DNA of 12,683 nt from Candidatus Saccharimonadota bacterium (GTDB lineage: Bacteria > Patescibacteria > Saccharimonadia > Saccharimonadales > UBA4665). The stretch lies in assembly GCA_018061705.1 (NCBI GenBank), contig JAGOTO010000004.1:1-12683 (forward strand). The letters are read 5' to 3'. The position numbers were made by a program, and so were the translations under genes. The notes under the pieces were generated by a model. The model was not told the DNA's origin, did not search any database, and was given only the letters and a program-made list of their open reading frames with translations. Below, in pieces: positions 1-7,775 of the stretch (positions are counted from its first letter, which is position 1; every line of letters starts with the position of its first letter).

Positions 1-515
1 TGCAGAACCAGTCAATCAATCGCTTAACCTCTACTTCATGGCCTCCGAGAAGCGGTTGATCCAATGCGAGCACAGTTGATACAAACGCATCATTGAAATC
101 AATCAACTCATTGAGCCGCTCCCCACGAGCAGGGTAACCATGTTTATGTCGATCCATTACATCCTGGGCTAGTGCGGCTTGCGGAGCCTGAAGGATCAAT
201 GCGCGCAACCAATGCCAGGCCTTCGCCCCGCTGAGTGAGTCCGATAACTCAATATTGCGAGCATCTCGTTGGGCGTCAACAATGAGAGGTTTTAGGCCTT
301 GAATATCAGGCTTTCCTCGCCACCTCCGGCTAGCAATAGGTACTTCATTGCGCAATGAAAGTTGGACATCTTGATACAGCGTTAGCATACCACCCCGCTG
401 CTTGCGTGCCCGATAATCTCCATACCGCTGCCATACATTATTCATGGCTGAAGCCCATTCCGGTATAGAGAAACCTTTTTTCTGGCGTCTGGAATATAGT
501 TGAGACCTCGTTCAT
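1..515 (-). CDS. Unrecognised protein, 3' end missing, probable frameshift near its start
   Basis: A minus-strand frame is open from the left edge up to about 511 and shows no stop, so the C-terminus lies outside the window. An in-frame ATG exists at 445 (MNNVWQRYGDYRARK...), but it has no Shine-Dalgarno, and plausible protein (KGFSIPEWASA) lies upstream of it. A second ATG at 515 sits directly on the polA stop (TAAATG) and opens another frame, MNEVSTIFQTPEK, which ends at 438 after 25 codons. Removing one base from the A6 run (plus-strand T6, 476-481) joins the two into MNEVSTIFQTPEKGFSIPEW..., about 171 residues to the edge. I therefore take 515 as the original start, with translation coupled to polA. 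The visible protein looks soluble, with many W, R and Q residues and a WHWLRALILQAPQAA helix. I recognise no family. An assembly indel, a true mutation, or a shorter gene from 445 all remain possible. Confidence 0.55.
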
Positions 516-3173
516 TTATAGCTCGCCCCAATTATCGCCAATAGAGGTATCGACGGCGAGCTTTACGGATAGGTCGGGGTAGACTGCTTCCATGGTGCTT
601 TTGAGTATTTGGGCTACCTGTTTTGCATCGGCCTCATTACATTCGACAAGTATAGAGTCGTGGATTTGTAGAAGCTGCCGAGCGCCTGGAACCTTCACGG
701 CCAATGCTTTATCGACCGCCACCATAGCGAGCTTCATAAGATCTGCCTCAGTACCCTGTATGGGCATGTTCATCGCTGCGCGTTCGGCTGCTTGCCGTAC
801 GATAAAATTCGAGGACTGTATATCAGGCATTGGTCGACGCCGACCGAGGAGCGTTTCGACGTAGCCACCACTCCGTGCCTGTTCCTTGAGTCCATTCAGG
901 TAATCGAGGAGTGGGGCTCGTAGCTTAAAGTATTCATCGATAAAGCTTTTTGCCTGAGCAAAAGTCATGTTGGCGGCGGCCATCAACCCGTGTGCGCTCA
1001 TTCCATAGAGCACACCAAAGTTTATTGCCTTCACGGCCGAACGCATCTGTTTTGTGACATCCTCAGGGCTACGCCCGTATATTTGGGCAGCCGTCATGAC
1101 ATGAATATCCGCACCTCTGTTAAACATGTCTACCATGTCGACATCATTACTCATAGCTGCCGCGAGGCGCAGCTCAAACTGACTGTAGTCGGCGCTCACA
1201 AACTTTCTTCCCCTGCCCGCCACAAAAGCCGTTCGGATGTGTTTGCCGAGTTCTGTACGTACTGGTATGTTTTGTAGGTTTGGATCGACACTGCTGAGTC
1301 GTCCTGTCTGGGCAATAGTAAGGTTAAATGTAGTATGGATGCGGCCATGGCCATCGACAAGCTTCGGTAAAGTATCGACATATGTATTCTTGAGCTTCGT
1401 TACTTCGCGGTACTGGCTAACTAGGTCAATGATTGGATGTGCGGCACGAAGCTTATCGAGTTCATTCGCCGCCGTACTATACCCCGTTTTGCCCTTCTTC
1501 ACACCTGCTGTTGGGAGCCCAAGTTTATCAAACAAAACGGTCGCAAGCTGTGCCGGACTAGCAATGTTAAACTCGGTATCTGCATGACCGTATATTTGTT
1601 GTTCAAGGTCAGAAATACTATCGTCAATCTGCTCTGCGAATCGTGCAAGATACGTGGTATCGAGCTGGATGCCGGAAAATTCCATGCGTGCAAGCACCGG
1701 GATCACCGGCATATCGACTTCGGCATTGAGCCGGGCAAAACCGGTCTTTTCTGCCAGTTCAGCACGCTGCTTGATAGATATAGCCCGTATCACCGCAATC
1801 ACTTCGCTCCCACGAGCCAACAACTCCTCATCGGACATATTCTCAAACGGCGAACCATCATAGCCCAAAACATCTACAGCAACATCTGTGAGCAGTTGCG
1901 CCCGAATAAGGCTGTTGAGTGTAAATGCACAAACGAGGACGTCGTGAGCAACACCAGGCAATATTGACGAGCCCATGCCAAGAAGGGTTTTAAATGTCGA
2001 CTTTACATCGTAGCCAATACATTTCGTCTTTGCCATACTAAGCTTTGAGAGAACGGCCGCCGGATCAAGTTTGGACAAATCAAATGTATATGTCACCGCA
2101 TCTTCCGCGGACACGACAAGGGCCCTGGGGTCACGACCTGCCACCCCTGCAGAGCGAGCATATACAACTATTTCCGCTTGGGCTGGCAGTTTTACCTCTG
2201 ATAGCTTCTTTTCGTCGTCGACGATCCGGTTTTCGCCAACCATAAATCCATGAGCCACTCCCTCGACGTCATGTTGTCGCAGGTCGACGTGGAGAATATC
2301 CGGGACCTGCCGCGCGAGTGATCGAAACTCCAGCTTCTCGAGCAAATGAAGGATTCTTTCGGGATCAGCATGGTGCCCATCCATACGAGCGAGATCCAAC
2401 GGAAGTGGTGCGTCGGTCCAGATAGCACCAAGTTCCTTACTCATGTAAGCACTCTCTTTGCCTACCTCAAGTTTTTTGCGCACAGACTCTTTCACCTGCC
2501 AGAGATTTTCGTAGATACCGTCGAGAGTCTGGAAGTCCTGCAGCAACTGTATCGCCGTCTTCTCGCCGACTCCAGGGACGCCAGGGATGTTATCGGAACT
2601 ATCACCTTTTAGTGACTTGAGATCCAGAAATTGATCCACGGCAATCCCATATTTTGCAGTGAAACTCTCTGGTGAATACAATTCTATATTGCTCAACCCT
2701 TTCTTGAGCGCGTAGACCTTTACGTGGTCGTTGACGAGTTGCAGCATATCCATGTCGGATGTAATGAGAAGTGTCTCCAAGCCTGCTTCGCTGGCTTGGA
2801 GGGCCAAGGCGCCCATGATGTCATCGGCCTCATAGTCATCGAGTTCGTATAGGGGCCAACCGAAAGCGTCTAGTAGCTCGTGCAACACAGGAATTTGTTC
2901 GTAAAAATCGGGTGGGGCTGGCTTACGTCCCGCCTTGTACTCTGAATAAATCTCGAGCCGTTTGCGGATATTCGTCTTGGGCTTATCCCATGCAACCGCT
3001 ACATAATCAGGTTTGAGCCGTTTGATAACTTCTAAGGCCATCGTAGCGAACCCAAAGACCCCTCCCGTTGGGGTGCCGTCTTTTGTCGCCAAATTTGGCA
3101 TAGCGTAGTACCCGCGATAAAACACACTCTTCCCGTCTATAACCGCTAGCCGCTTGCGAGCTCCCTTTGTCAT
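516..3173 (-). CDS. polA: DNA polymerase I (5'-3' exonuclease plus polymerase; proofreading site degenerate)
   Basis: An 885-residue family A polymerase for Okazaki fragment maturation and repair synthesis. The 5' nuclease domain (about 8-290) keeps its metal ligands: D13, YEADD around 114-118, D140/D142 and KGDSSDNIPGVPGVG at 189-203, followed by the helix-hairpin-helix. The middle domain (about 300-480) keeps the length of a 3'-5' exonuclease but lacks the DxE motif, and where the family has NLKYD it reads GYDVKSTFK, so proofreading is probably lost, as in Taq and Bacillus enzymes. The polymerase domain has TGRLSS near 623, motif A DYSQFELR (D662), motif B K715-xx-NFxxxYG with F719, and motif C QIHDSI (D839), where the usual HDE is HDS. 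The ATG at 3173 has no Shine-Dalgarno, but TATACT lies 7 nt upstream. The stop codon abuts the next ATG (TAAATG), suggesting a two-gene transcript. The family assignment is certain; loss of proofreading is inferred from missing residues. Confidence 0.98.
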   Translation of the reverse strand: MTKGARKRLAVIDGKSVFYRGYYAMPNLATKDGTPTGGVFGFATMALEVIKRLKPDYVAVAWDKPKTNIRKRLEIYSEYKAGRKPAPPDFYEQIPVLHELLDAFGWPLYELDDYEADDIMGALALQASEAGLETLLITSDMDMLQLVNDHVKVYALKKGLSNIELYSPESFTAKYGIAVDQFLDLKSLKGDSSDNIPGVPGVGEKTAIQLLQDFQTLDGIYENLWQVKESVRKKLEVGKESAYMSKELGAIWTDAPLPLDLARMDGHHADPERILHLLEKLEFRSLARQVPDILHVDLRQHDVEGVAHGFMVGENRIVDDEKKLSEVKLPAQAEIVVYARSAGVAGRDPRALVVSAEDAVTYTFDLSKLDPAAVLSKLSMAKTKCIGYDVKSTFKTLLGMGSSILPGVAHDVLVCAFTLNSLIRAQLLTDVAVDVLGYDGSPFENMSDEELLARGSEVIAVIRAISIKQRAELAEKTGFARLNAEVDMPVIPVLARMEFSGIQLDTTYLARFAEQIDDSISDLEQQIYGHADTEFNIASPAQLATVLFDKLGLPTAGVKKGKTGYSTAANELDKLRAAHPIIDLVSQYREVTKLKNTYVDTLPKLVDGHGRIHTTFNLTIAQTGRLSSVDPNLQNIPVRTELGKHIRTAFVAGRGRKFVSADYSQFELRLAAAMSNDVDMVDMFNRGADIHVMTAAQIYGRSPEDVTKQMRSAVKAINFGVLYGMSAHGLMAAANMTFAQAKSFIDEYFKLRAPLLDYLNGLKEQARSGGYVETLLGRRRPMPDIQSSNFIVRQAAERAAMNMPIQGTEADLMKLAMVAVDKALAVKVPGARQLLQIHDSILVECNEADAKQVAQILKSTMEAVYPDLSVKLAVDTSIGDNWGEL

Positions 3174-3180
3174 AGAAGGT

Positions 3181-3186
3181 AGTATA
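3181..3186 (-). promoter_or_regulatory. Putative polA -10 element, leaderless spacing
   Basis: On the minus strand TATACT is followed by 7 nt (accttct) and then the polA ATG. Transcription normally starts about 6-8 nt after the -10, so the mRNA would begin at the start codon. No good -35 is visible at 16-18 bp; a TTGATA lies 21 bp upstream, which is too far for a standard promoter. No purine-rich ribosome-binding site is present. Confidence 0.5.
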
Positions 3187-3405
3187 ACGCCTGTTCCCCG
3201 TCTAGGCTATCAAGGATCCCCGCAACCGTCCGCAATAAGCCGGCATAGAACCGTATGCTTCGAAAGCCACAATCGTGCGTATACATAACTTCAGGATTAA
3301 GTGGCTAGCGATCGGACTTGCATCAACGCATTCGGAACTCATCCATGGTTCTCCGCAAGATATTATCAAAATTGCTTACCCATCGTACCCCTACGAGAAT
3401 GCATC

Positions 3406-3448
3406 AACTTATTTCTAAGTTTATGCATAAAAGCTTATACTTAGTACC
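3406..3448 (+). promoter_or_regulatory. ATPase gene promoter (-10 TATACT at 3436-3441) with nested palindromes
   Basis: TATACT at 3436-3441 is followed by 7 nt (tagtacc) and the ATG at 3449, with no Shine-Dalgarno, so the transcript is probably leaderless. Overlapping symmetry covers the -35 to -10 zone. AACTTA (3406-3411) faces TAAGTT (3416-3421) across 4 nt. TTATGCATAA (3421-3430) is a perfect 10 bp palindrome. CTAAGT (3415-3420) faces ACTTAG (3439-3444), the latter overlapping the -10. The -35 is weak (TTCTAA at 17 bp). A repressor or metal-sensor operator is a reasonable guess; the regulator is not in this window. Confidence 0.5.
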
Positions 3449-6271
3449 ATGCCCCAGGAGGATACACACAAACATCTCGCCTACTATCGAATGACCCCGG
3501 GTAATGTACTGAAGTACCTCGAAGCCCAAGAGTCCGGACTTACAAGTGCTGAGGCAGCCGATCGTCTTTCAAGGGATGGTCCAAACACCCTTACTATTCA
3601 AAAGTCAGAAACCTGGCTCACGACCTACCTCCGTCAATTCAAAGATCTCATGATCGCCTTACTGCTCGTTAGTTCGATTATATCCTTTTTCCTGGGAGAT
3701 AATCGGGCCGGGATCGTCCTGCTCGGCCTAGTGTTCTTTAACACTACGATCGGATTTTTACAGGAGTATAAAGCAGAAAAACTCATACAGTCGCTTGAGA
3801 GGCTCATCGTAGCAAAAACTCGTGTGATTCGTGATGGCGTTGAGATAGAGATCGCCTCTTCCGAGCTTGTGGCTGGAGATATTGTGCGAATTGAAGCGGG
3901 CGATAACGTCCCCGCCGACCTACGAATTATTCGAGAAGAAGAACTGAGCACAAATGACTTTGCCTTGACCGGCGAGAGCAACCCAACTCGCAAGTTTAAG
4001 CATGCAATATCTTCTGACGTGCCGCTATCCGGGAGACAAAACCTTGTCCACATGGGCACTACGGTCGCAACAGGCGAAGGCTATGGTGTGGTGGTGGGCA
4101 CTGGCATGCAAACCGAGCTTGGTCGTATCGCCACCATGAGTGCTGATACCGGGAAAATGCTCAGTCCGCTCCAGAAAGAGATGAATAATATCGCAACTCG
4201 CGTCACTCAAGGAACGATGGTGCTGTGCGTACTATTGCTCCCGATAGCGATTGTCGGCGGGCTCGCCATCAAAGATGCCTTCCTCTTTGCTATTGCCATC
4301 GCGAGCTCCATCATTCCGCAGGGTTTGCCCGCAGAAATCAACACGGCCCTGGCACAAGCTGCTGGCAAACTTGCGCATGCCCGAGCGCTGGTCAAAAAGT
4401 TGAGTGCCGTTGAGACTCTGGGAGCAACCAATATCATTCTAACTGACAAGACAGGTACCCTTACAAAAAATCAAATGACCGTCGAGCAGCTTCTCATCGG
4501 AAGGACAGAATACAACGTCACTGGTACCGGCTATGAAGCAAATGGCGAGATTGCTGACAGAGACGGCAAACCAATCCCAGGTGAAATGTTGCTACCCATC
4601 AGGTTGTTTTTTGAAACCGCCGCCCTGGCAAGTAATGCGCGAGTCAATCCTCCAGATGACGAGCATGCAGGCTGGCATGTAATCGGTGATCCGACCGAGG
4701 GCGCGCTCATTACTCTTGTCCGTAAAGCTGGGTTAGACCCGATCGGCCTGGACCAGACTCACGTCGAATCCAGAGAATATGCTTTTGACTCGGCCCGAAA
4801 ACGTATGAGTAGCGTACGCAGCTATCACGGAAAACAAGTGCTCTTCGTAAAAGGTTCGCCAGAAAGTATACTCGATCAATCTACAAGCGTCTGGGAGCAC
4901 GGTAAAAGCAAAAAACTAACAACCGCAGAGCGACGGCGACTTCTGGCCTATCACGAGGAACATGCCGCAGCGGCTCAACGCAATCTCGCACTCGCATTTC
5001 GAGAGCTCCCCGCACATTTCGACCCCCACAAGCACCAACTAGAGGATGCAGAAAAAGATCTGACATTCCTTGGTATTGTCAGCATGATTGATCCGCTTAG
5101 AGACGAGGTGCCCGCGGCCATGGAAGCGGCCCGGCGAGCCCATATGAGTGTTTCTATCGTGACAGGAGATTTTGCGACCACGGCGCGCGCTATAGCCGTC
5201 AAAGCCAAACTGGCGGACAGACCCGAGCACCTTACCGTAATTGCCGGAGAAGATCTCGCTGGCATGGACGATGCCCAGATACTCGACTACGTGCGCCAGG
5301 GTGGAGCAATTTTTAGTCGAGTCGCTCCTGAGGACAAGTTACGAATCGTCAGTCTAACCCAACGATCCGGCATGGTTGTCGCTGTCACCGGTGATGGCAT
5401 TAACGATGCACCGGCACTCAAGCAAGCCGATATCGGCGTTGCCATGGGCGCAACTGGTACCGACGTTGCAAAACAATCCGCCGATCTTGTCCTCATTGAT
5501 GATAGCTTCCACACCCTTGTTGGCGCAGTCCAAGAGGGGCGTACGATATTTAAAAACATCCAAAAAGGTACACTCAGTTGCTTTACTTCAAACATGGCTG
5601 AGCTGGTAGTAAATCTTGTGAGCCTCGCTGCAGCAACGATGTTTGGAGTCCCCCTTGCGATATCAGTTATGCAGATTTTGGCAATCGATCTCATCGCAGA
5701 GCTCTTCCCGATCGCCGCCCTCGGGAGAGACAAGGCAGAGCGACACCTCATGCACGAGCCACCCAGAAAACTGAATCATCACATCCTCAACCGGCGTAGT
5801 ATTATCGATCTTCTATGGTGCGGACTACTGATCGGCAGCCTTGCATTTGCGAATTATCTTTTCTACTACTGGCGGCGAGGTATTGGGGCAGCTCATATCG
5901 ACGCCCAAAGTCTCATCCATGCCCAGGCAACGTCCCTAACCTATCTGACTATCGTTCTCTGTCAGCTCGCCAACATTCTGCAGCGACGCAGTGAACACGG
6001 GTTATTCACTCGCTACCAGCTCCACAACCGTATGCTGTGGGGAGCTATGGCCCTATCTATAACCTGTGTGATCGCAATTTTGTATAGTCCACTGAACACA
6101 TACTTTGCAAGTGGCCCACTCGGTCTTGTTGACTGGCTGCTAGCCATCGCGGCAGCAGCGATTTTTGTTATGATCCGTGAGATTCAGGGCCACAACCACA
6201 AACACTCACGTAACGCTCTTTTCGCTCGCCACGGCCACGAAGCTCTCCGCCGCCACCTGCAACGCGCCTAA
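3449..6271 (+). CDS. P2-type cation-transporting ATPase (SERCA / Na,K-ATPase-like)
   Basis: A 940-residue inner-membrane ion pump driven by ATP through a phosphoaspartate intermediate. An N-terminal cation-ATPase domain (about 9-60) precedes M1-M2 (about 65-105), then the actuator domain with TGES (174-177) and M3-M4 (about 255-300). The phosphorylation motif DKTGTLT has D333. The nucleotide domain has DPTEGAL near 414 and KGSPES near 468, and the hinge is TGDGINDAP (647-655). Six more helices follow from about 710. Ion-site residues are mixed: M4 has PQGL (290-293) where SERCA and Na,K-ATPase have PEGL, M5 keeps N715 and E718 (TSNMAE, like Na,K-ATPase), and M6 has D747 and E751. The basic C-terminus is His-rich. 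Calcium or a monovalent cation are both possible substrates and the sequence does not settle it. It stands alone, divergent from polA, and its stop overlaps the convergent kinase stop by 4 nt. Confidence 0.95.
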   Translation: MPQEDTHKHLAYYRMTPGNVLKYLEAQESGLTSAEAADRLSRDGPNTLTIQKSETWLTTYLRQFKDLMIALLLVSSIISFFLGDNRAGIVLLGLVFFNTTIGFLQEYKAEKLIQSLERLIVAKTRVIRDGVEIEIASSELVAGDIVRIEAGDNVPADLRIIREEELSTNDFALTGESNPTRKFKHAISSDVPLSGRQNLVHMGTTVATGEGYGVVVGTGMQTELGRIATMSADTGKMLSPLQKEMNNIATRVTQGTMVLCVLLLPIAIVGGLAIKDAFLFAIAIASSIIPQGLPAEINTALAQAAGKLAHARALVKKLSAVETLGATNIILTDKTGTLTKNQMTVEQLLIGRTEYNVTGTGYEANGEIADRDGKPIPGEMLLPIRLFFETAALASNARVNPPDDEHAGWHVIGDPTEGALITLVRKAGLDPIGLDQTHVESREYAFDSARKRMSSVRSYHGKQVLFVKGSPESILDQSTSVWEHGKSKKLTTAERRRLLAYHEEHAAAAQRNLALAFRELPAHFDPHKHQLEDAEKDLTFLGIVSMIDPLRDEVPAAMEAARRAHMSVSIVTGDFATTARAIAVKAKLADRPEHLTVIAGEDLAGMDDAQILDYVRQGGAIFSRVAPEDKLRIVSLTQRSGMVVAVTGDGINDAPALKQADIGVAMGATGTDVAKQSADLVLIDDSFHTLVGAVQEGRTIFKNIQKGTLSCFTSNMAELVVNLVSLAAATMFGVPLAISVMQILAIDLIAELFPIAALGRDKAERHLMHEPPRKLNHHILNRRSIIDLLWCGLLIGSLAFANYLFYYWRRGIGAAHIDAQSLIHAQATSLTYLTIVLCQLANILQRRSEHGLFTRYQLHNRMLWGAMALSITCVIAILYSPLNTYFASGPLGLVDWLLAIAAAAIFVMIREIQGHNHKHSRNALFARHGHEALRRHLQRA

Positions 6272-6831
6272 GCGAGCAGCTCTTCGATTGCTTGCTCGAG
6301 CTCTGCCTCGCCATTTTCATTATTAAGCGTTTTGTCGCATGCAGCTTTTACGGCACTCATATTAAGCGTAGCCTCGTCTCCAGAATGTGACATCTCGGCT
6401 GCCTCCTCAGATAGGAACTGCTCAAAGGTTATATCGTCTTCACTGCCACGTCCCCTGTTAGCACGTTGGATTCGTTCGTAGCGAACACGAGGAGCGGCAT
6501 CTACCCACACCGCCAACCCGTGCAGCTCATGAATACGGTCGATTTCACCCGGGTTCCGCAGGCTGCCGACCGCTAGACCTTTATACTCTCGTTTTGAGCG
6601 ACTGAGCGCTTCGACCGCTTTATCGACAAGCACACCGAGCCCCCCCACTCGCCGCCATTCTGCGCTAATCGCTCGTAAACTCTCTCGCTCCACTGGCAGA
6701 CCACGTCGGCGACACTCATCACGCAATATATCAGACACAGAAACCCAGAGGTAACCATGTTTTTCGGAGAGCACCCGTCCGACAGTATCTTTGCCGCTCC
6801 CATTTGTACCTGCTATACCGACAACTTTCAT
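6268..6831 (-). CDS. P-loop kinase, dephospho-CoA kinase / NMP kinase-like
   Basis: A 187-residue cytoplasmic protein. The Walker A motif GTNGSGKDT (8-16) follows a first strand, VVGIA. SVSDILRDE (31-39) is in the place of the NMP-binding helix, GSLRNPGEIDRI (89-100) resembles the 'GIRxxxEV' segment of archaeal UPF0200-type and related AAA_17/18 kinases, and VDAAPRVRYERIQRANRGR is an arginine-rich lid. The tail (CDKTLNNENGEAELEQAIEEL) recalls the 'ADxxIxNxG' end of dephospho-CoA kinases. Phosphorylation of a small nucleotide-like substrate is inferred; the substrate is not determined, and CoaE, dNMP kinase or a UPF0200-like role all fit. The ATG at 6831 has an extended -10 7 nt upstream, so the gene can be transcribed independently of the upstream HAD gene. 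The stop UAG overlaps the ATPase stop UAA on the opposite strand. Confidence 0.8.
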   Translation of the reverse strand: MKVVGIAGTNGSGKDTVGRVLSEKHGYLWVSVSDILRDECRRRGLPVERESLRAISAEWRRVGGLGVLVDKAVEALSRSKREYKGLAVGSLRNPGEIDRIHELHGLAVWVDAAPRVRYERIQRANRGRGSEDDITFEQFLSEEAAEMSHSGDEATLNMSAVKAACDKTLNNENGEAELEQAIEELLA

Positions 6832-6838
6832 GGGTTAG

Positions 6839-6847
6839 ATTGTAACA
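6839..6847 (-). promoter_or_regulatory. Extended -10 promoter of the kinase gene, leaderless spacing
   Basis: On the minus strand TGTTACAAT (TGn extension plus TACAAT) is followed by 7 nt (ctaaccc) and the ATG at 6831. No Shine-Dalgarno is present. A weak TTGCGC lies 16 bp upstream, and an extended -10 often works without a strong -35. The rest of the 89 bp gap to the HAD gene holds only an imperfect AAGAT/ATCTT inverted repeat that is too weak to call a terminator. Confidence 0.55.
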
Positions 6848-6920
6848 GACGATTCATTCTGCGCAATTACACACTGTAAGATGAACCTATTATCTTCATG
6901 TGAGGGCAGTCCCCAAGTTG

Positions 6921-7769
6921 TTATGCCGCTACGTTATTCTTCAGGATTGTTTTTGCAACCCTCAAACTAGGTAACACTACGTGCGCTTGTGTGTCACCGA
7001 AAGCTTCGGCGGGCAGATTGGTCGTCAGACCGGCAGTGAAACAACCAGATGAATGTGCAGAAGCAACTCCCCCGCGCGAGTCATCGATAGCAATGGTTTG
7101 CAATCGTATTTTGGAATCAAGTTTTGCGTTTCCTGTGGACGGAATACCAAGCGCGTGGTAAGCCCTATCAAAAGCCTCGCGATTGGGTTTTGGCCTCCGC
7201 ACGAGGTCCCCAGATATGATTCTATCCTCCGGTATCAACTCACCAAGATCAAATTTGTCAAGAACAATCCGGATATCAGAAATTTTTGCCATACTGGCAA
7301 TTGCCAAGCCGTGCTTAAGATTTCTATGTGCGAAAGTCATGAGCTCTTGTGCCCCTGGATTGAGCCCAACATACGTTTCCAGAAGTCGAGTATGCAGCTC
7401 TGAGCGTTTTTTTATCAAGCTCTGAAATCTCTCATCAGAAGCGTCATAGTCTATTTGGCTATCAAATATGCCTGCTTTTTTAAATAGATAAGCAATCGAC
7501 CCTTCAAGCGTAGGCTCAGCGGCTTTTACGTATGACTCCTCGCTCTGTTGCGGCGTCAAATTAGTTAATATCTCATTACCAATCTCTATTCCTAACTCCT
7601 TCGCAGCTAAAATCCGTGAGATATCATGAATCCGTTGACCTTTTAATCTACCCGCTGGAATAAATGGTGAGGTGATCGTATCGTCAAAATCCAATAGTAA
7701 ACCGTGAAAGCCATTTTCCGGTACGATTGCTTTGGTCTCCTGGGAGTACGCTTCAACAAAATGGGGCAT
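6921..7769 (-). CDS. HAD-superfamily hydrolase (phosphatase / phosphomutase-like)
   Basis: A 282-residue protein with the four HAD motifs in order. Motif I is LLDFDDTIT (nucleophile D27, acid/base D29). A long helical cap spans about 40-135, giving a C1-type cap as in beta-phosphoglucomutase and phosphoglycolate phosphatase. Motif II is IASMA (S159), motif III is RRPKPNREAF (K194), and motif IV is AIDDSRGG (D229, D230). Probable Mg-dependent hydrolysis or transfer of phosphate on a small metabolite; the substrate cannot be told. I start it at the ATG at 7769 rather than the in-frame TTG at 7784, because the TTG lies immediately upstream of and reads into the TATAAT box. It follows rpoD by only 32 nt but has its own strong promoter, so it need not be part of the dnaG-rpoD transcript. 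Confidence 0.9.
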   Translation of the reverse strand: MPHFVEAYSQETKAIVPENGFHGLLLDFDDTITSPFIPAGRLKGQRIHDISRILAAKELGIEIGNEILTNLTPQQSEESYVKAAEPTLEGSIAYLFKKAGIFDSQIDYDASDERFQSLIKKRSELHTRLLETYVGLNPGAQELMTFAHRNLKHGLAIASMAKISDIRIVLDKFDLGELIPEDRIISGDLVRRPKPNREAFDRAYHALGIPSTGNAKLDSKIRLQTIAIDDSRGGVASAHSSGCFTAGLTTNLPAEAFGDTQAHVVLPSLRVAKTILKNNVAA

Positions 7770-7775
7770 TAACTT

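Larger units (their letters stand above)
3174..3448. other. Divergent intergenic region between polA and the cation ATPase gene
   Basis: This 275 bp stretch carries the two outward promoters at its ends. The middle holds no convincing gene; the best small plus-strand ATG frame (from about 3255) ends after 17 codons. A weak 5 bp inverted repeat, GCATA-6nt-TATGC, lies at about 3243-3258. The ATPase-proximal 45 bp is AT-rich and full of overlapping palindromes, described separately. No tRNA or structured RNA was recognised. Confidence 0.6.

Noticed and set aside
476..481. Programmed -1 frameshift at the A6 run
   Set aside because: A -1 shift enters the third frame, which stops within about ten codons; joining the two good frames needs +1, and no stimulatory structure is obvious.
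1437..1967. Plus-strand open frame of 176 codons inside polA
   Set aside because: It lies wholly opposite conserved polymerase I sequence and its translation resembles no protein; Cys-rich low-quality sequence typical of an antisense shadow.
3187..3405. Hidden small gene or structured RNA in the polA-ATPase gap
   Set aside because: Only a 17-codon frame and a weak 5 bp inverted repeat were found, with no tRNA cloverleaf or riboswitch-like core recognised.
5287..5751. Minus-strand open frame of 154 codons inside the ATPase gene
   Set aside because: It is opposite the highly conserved TGDGINDAP-M6 region, and its Arg/Ser-rich translation shows no domain.
6868..6905. Possible terminator hairpin between the first HAD gene and the kinase gene
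   Set aside because: The AAGAT/ATCTT arms are only 5 bp, AT-rich, and lack a following U tract.
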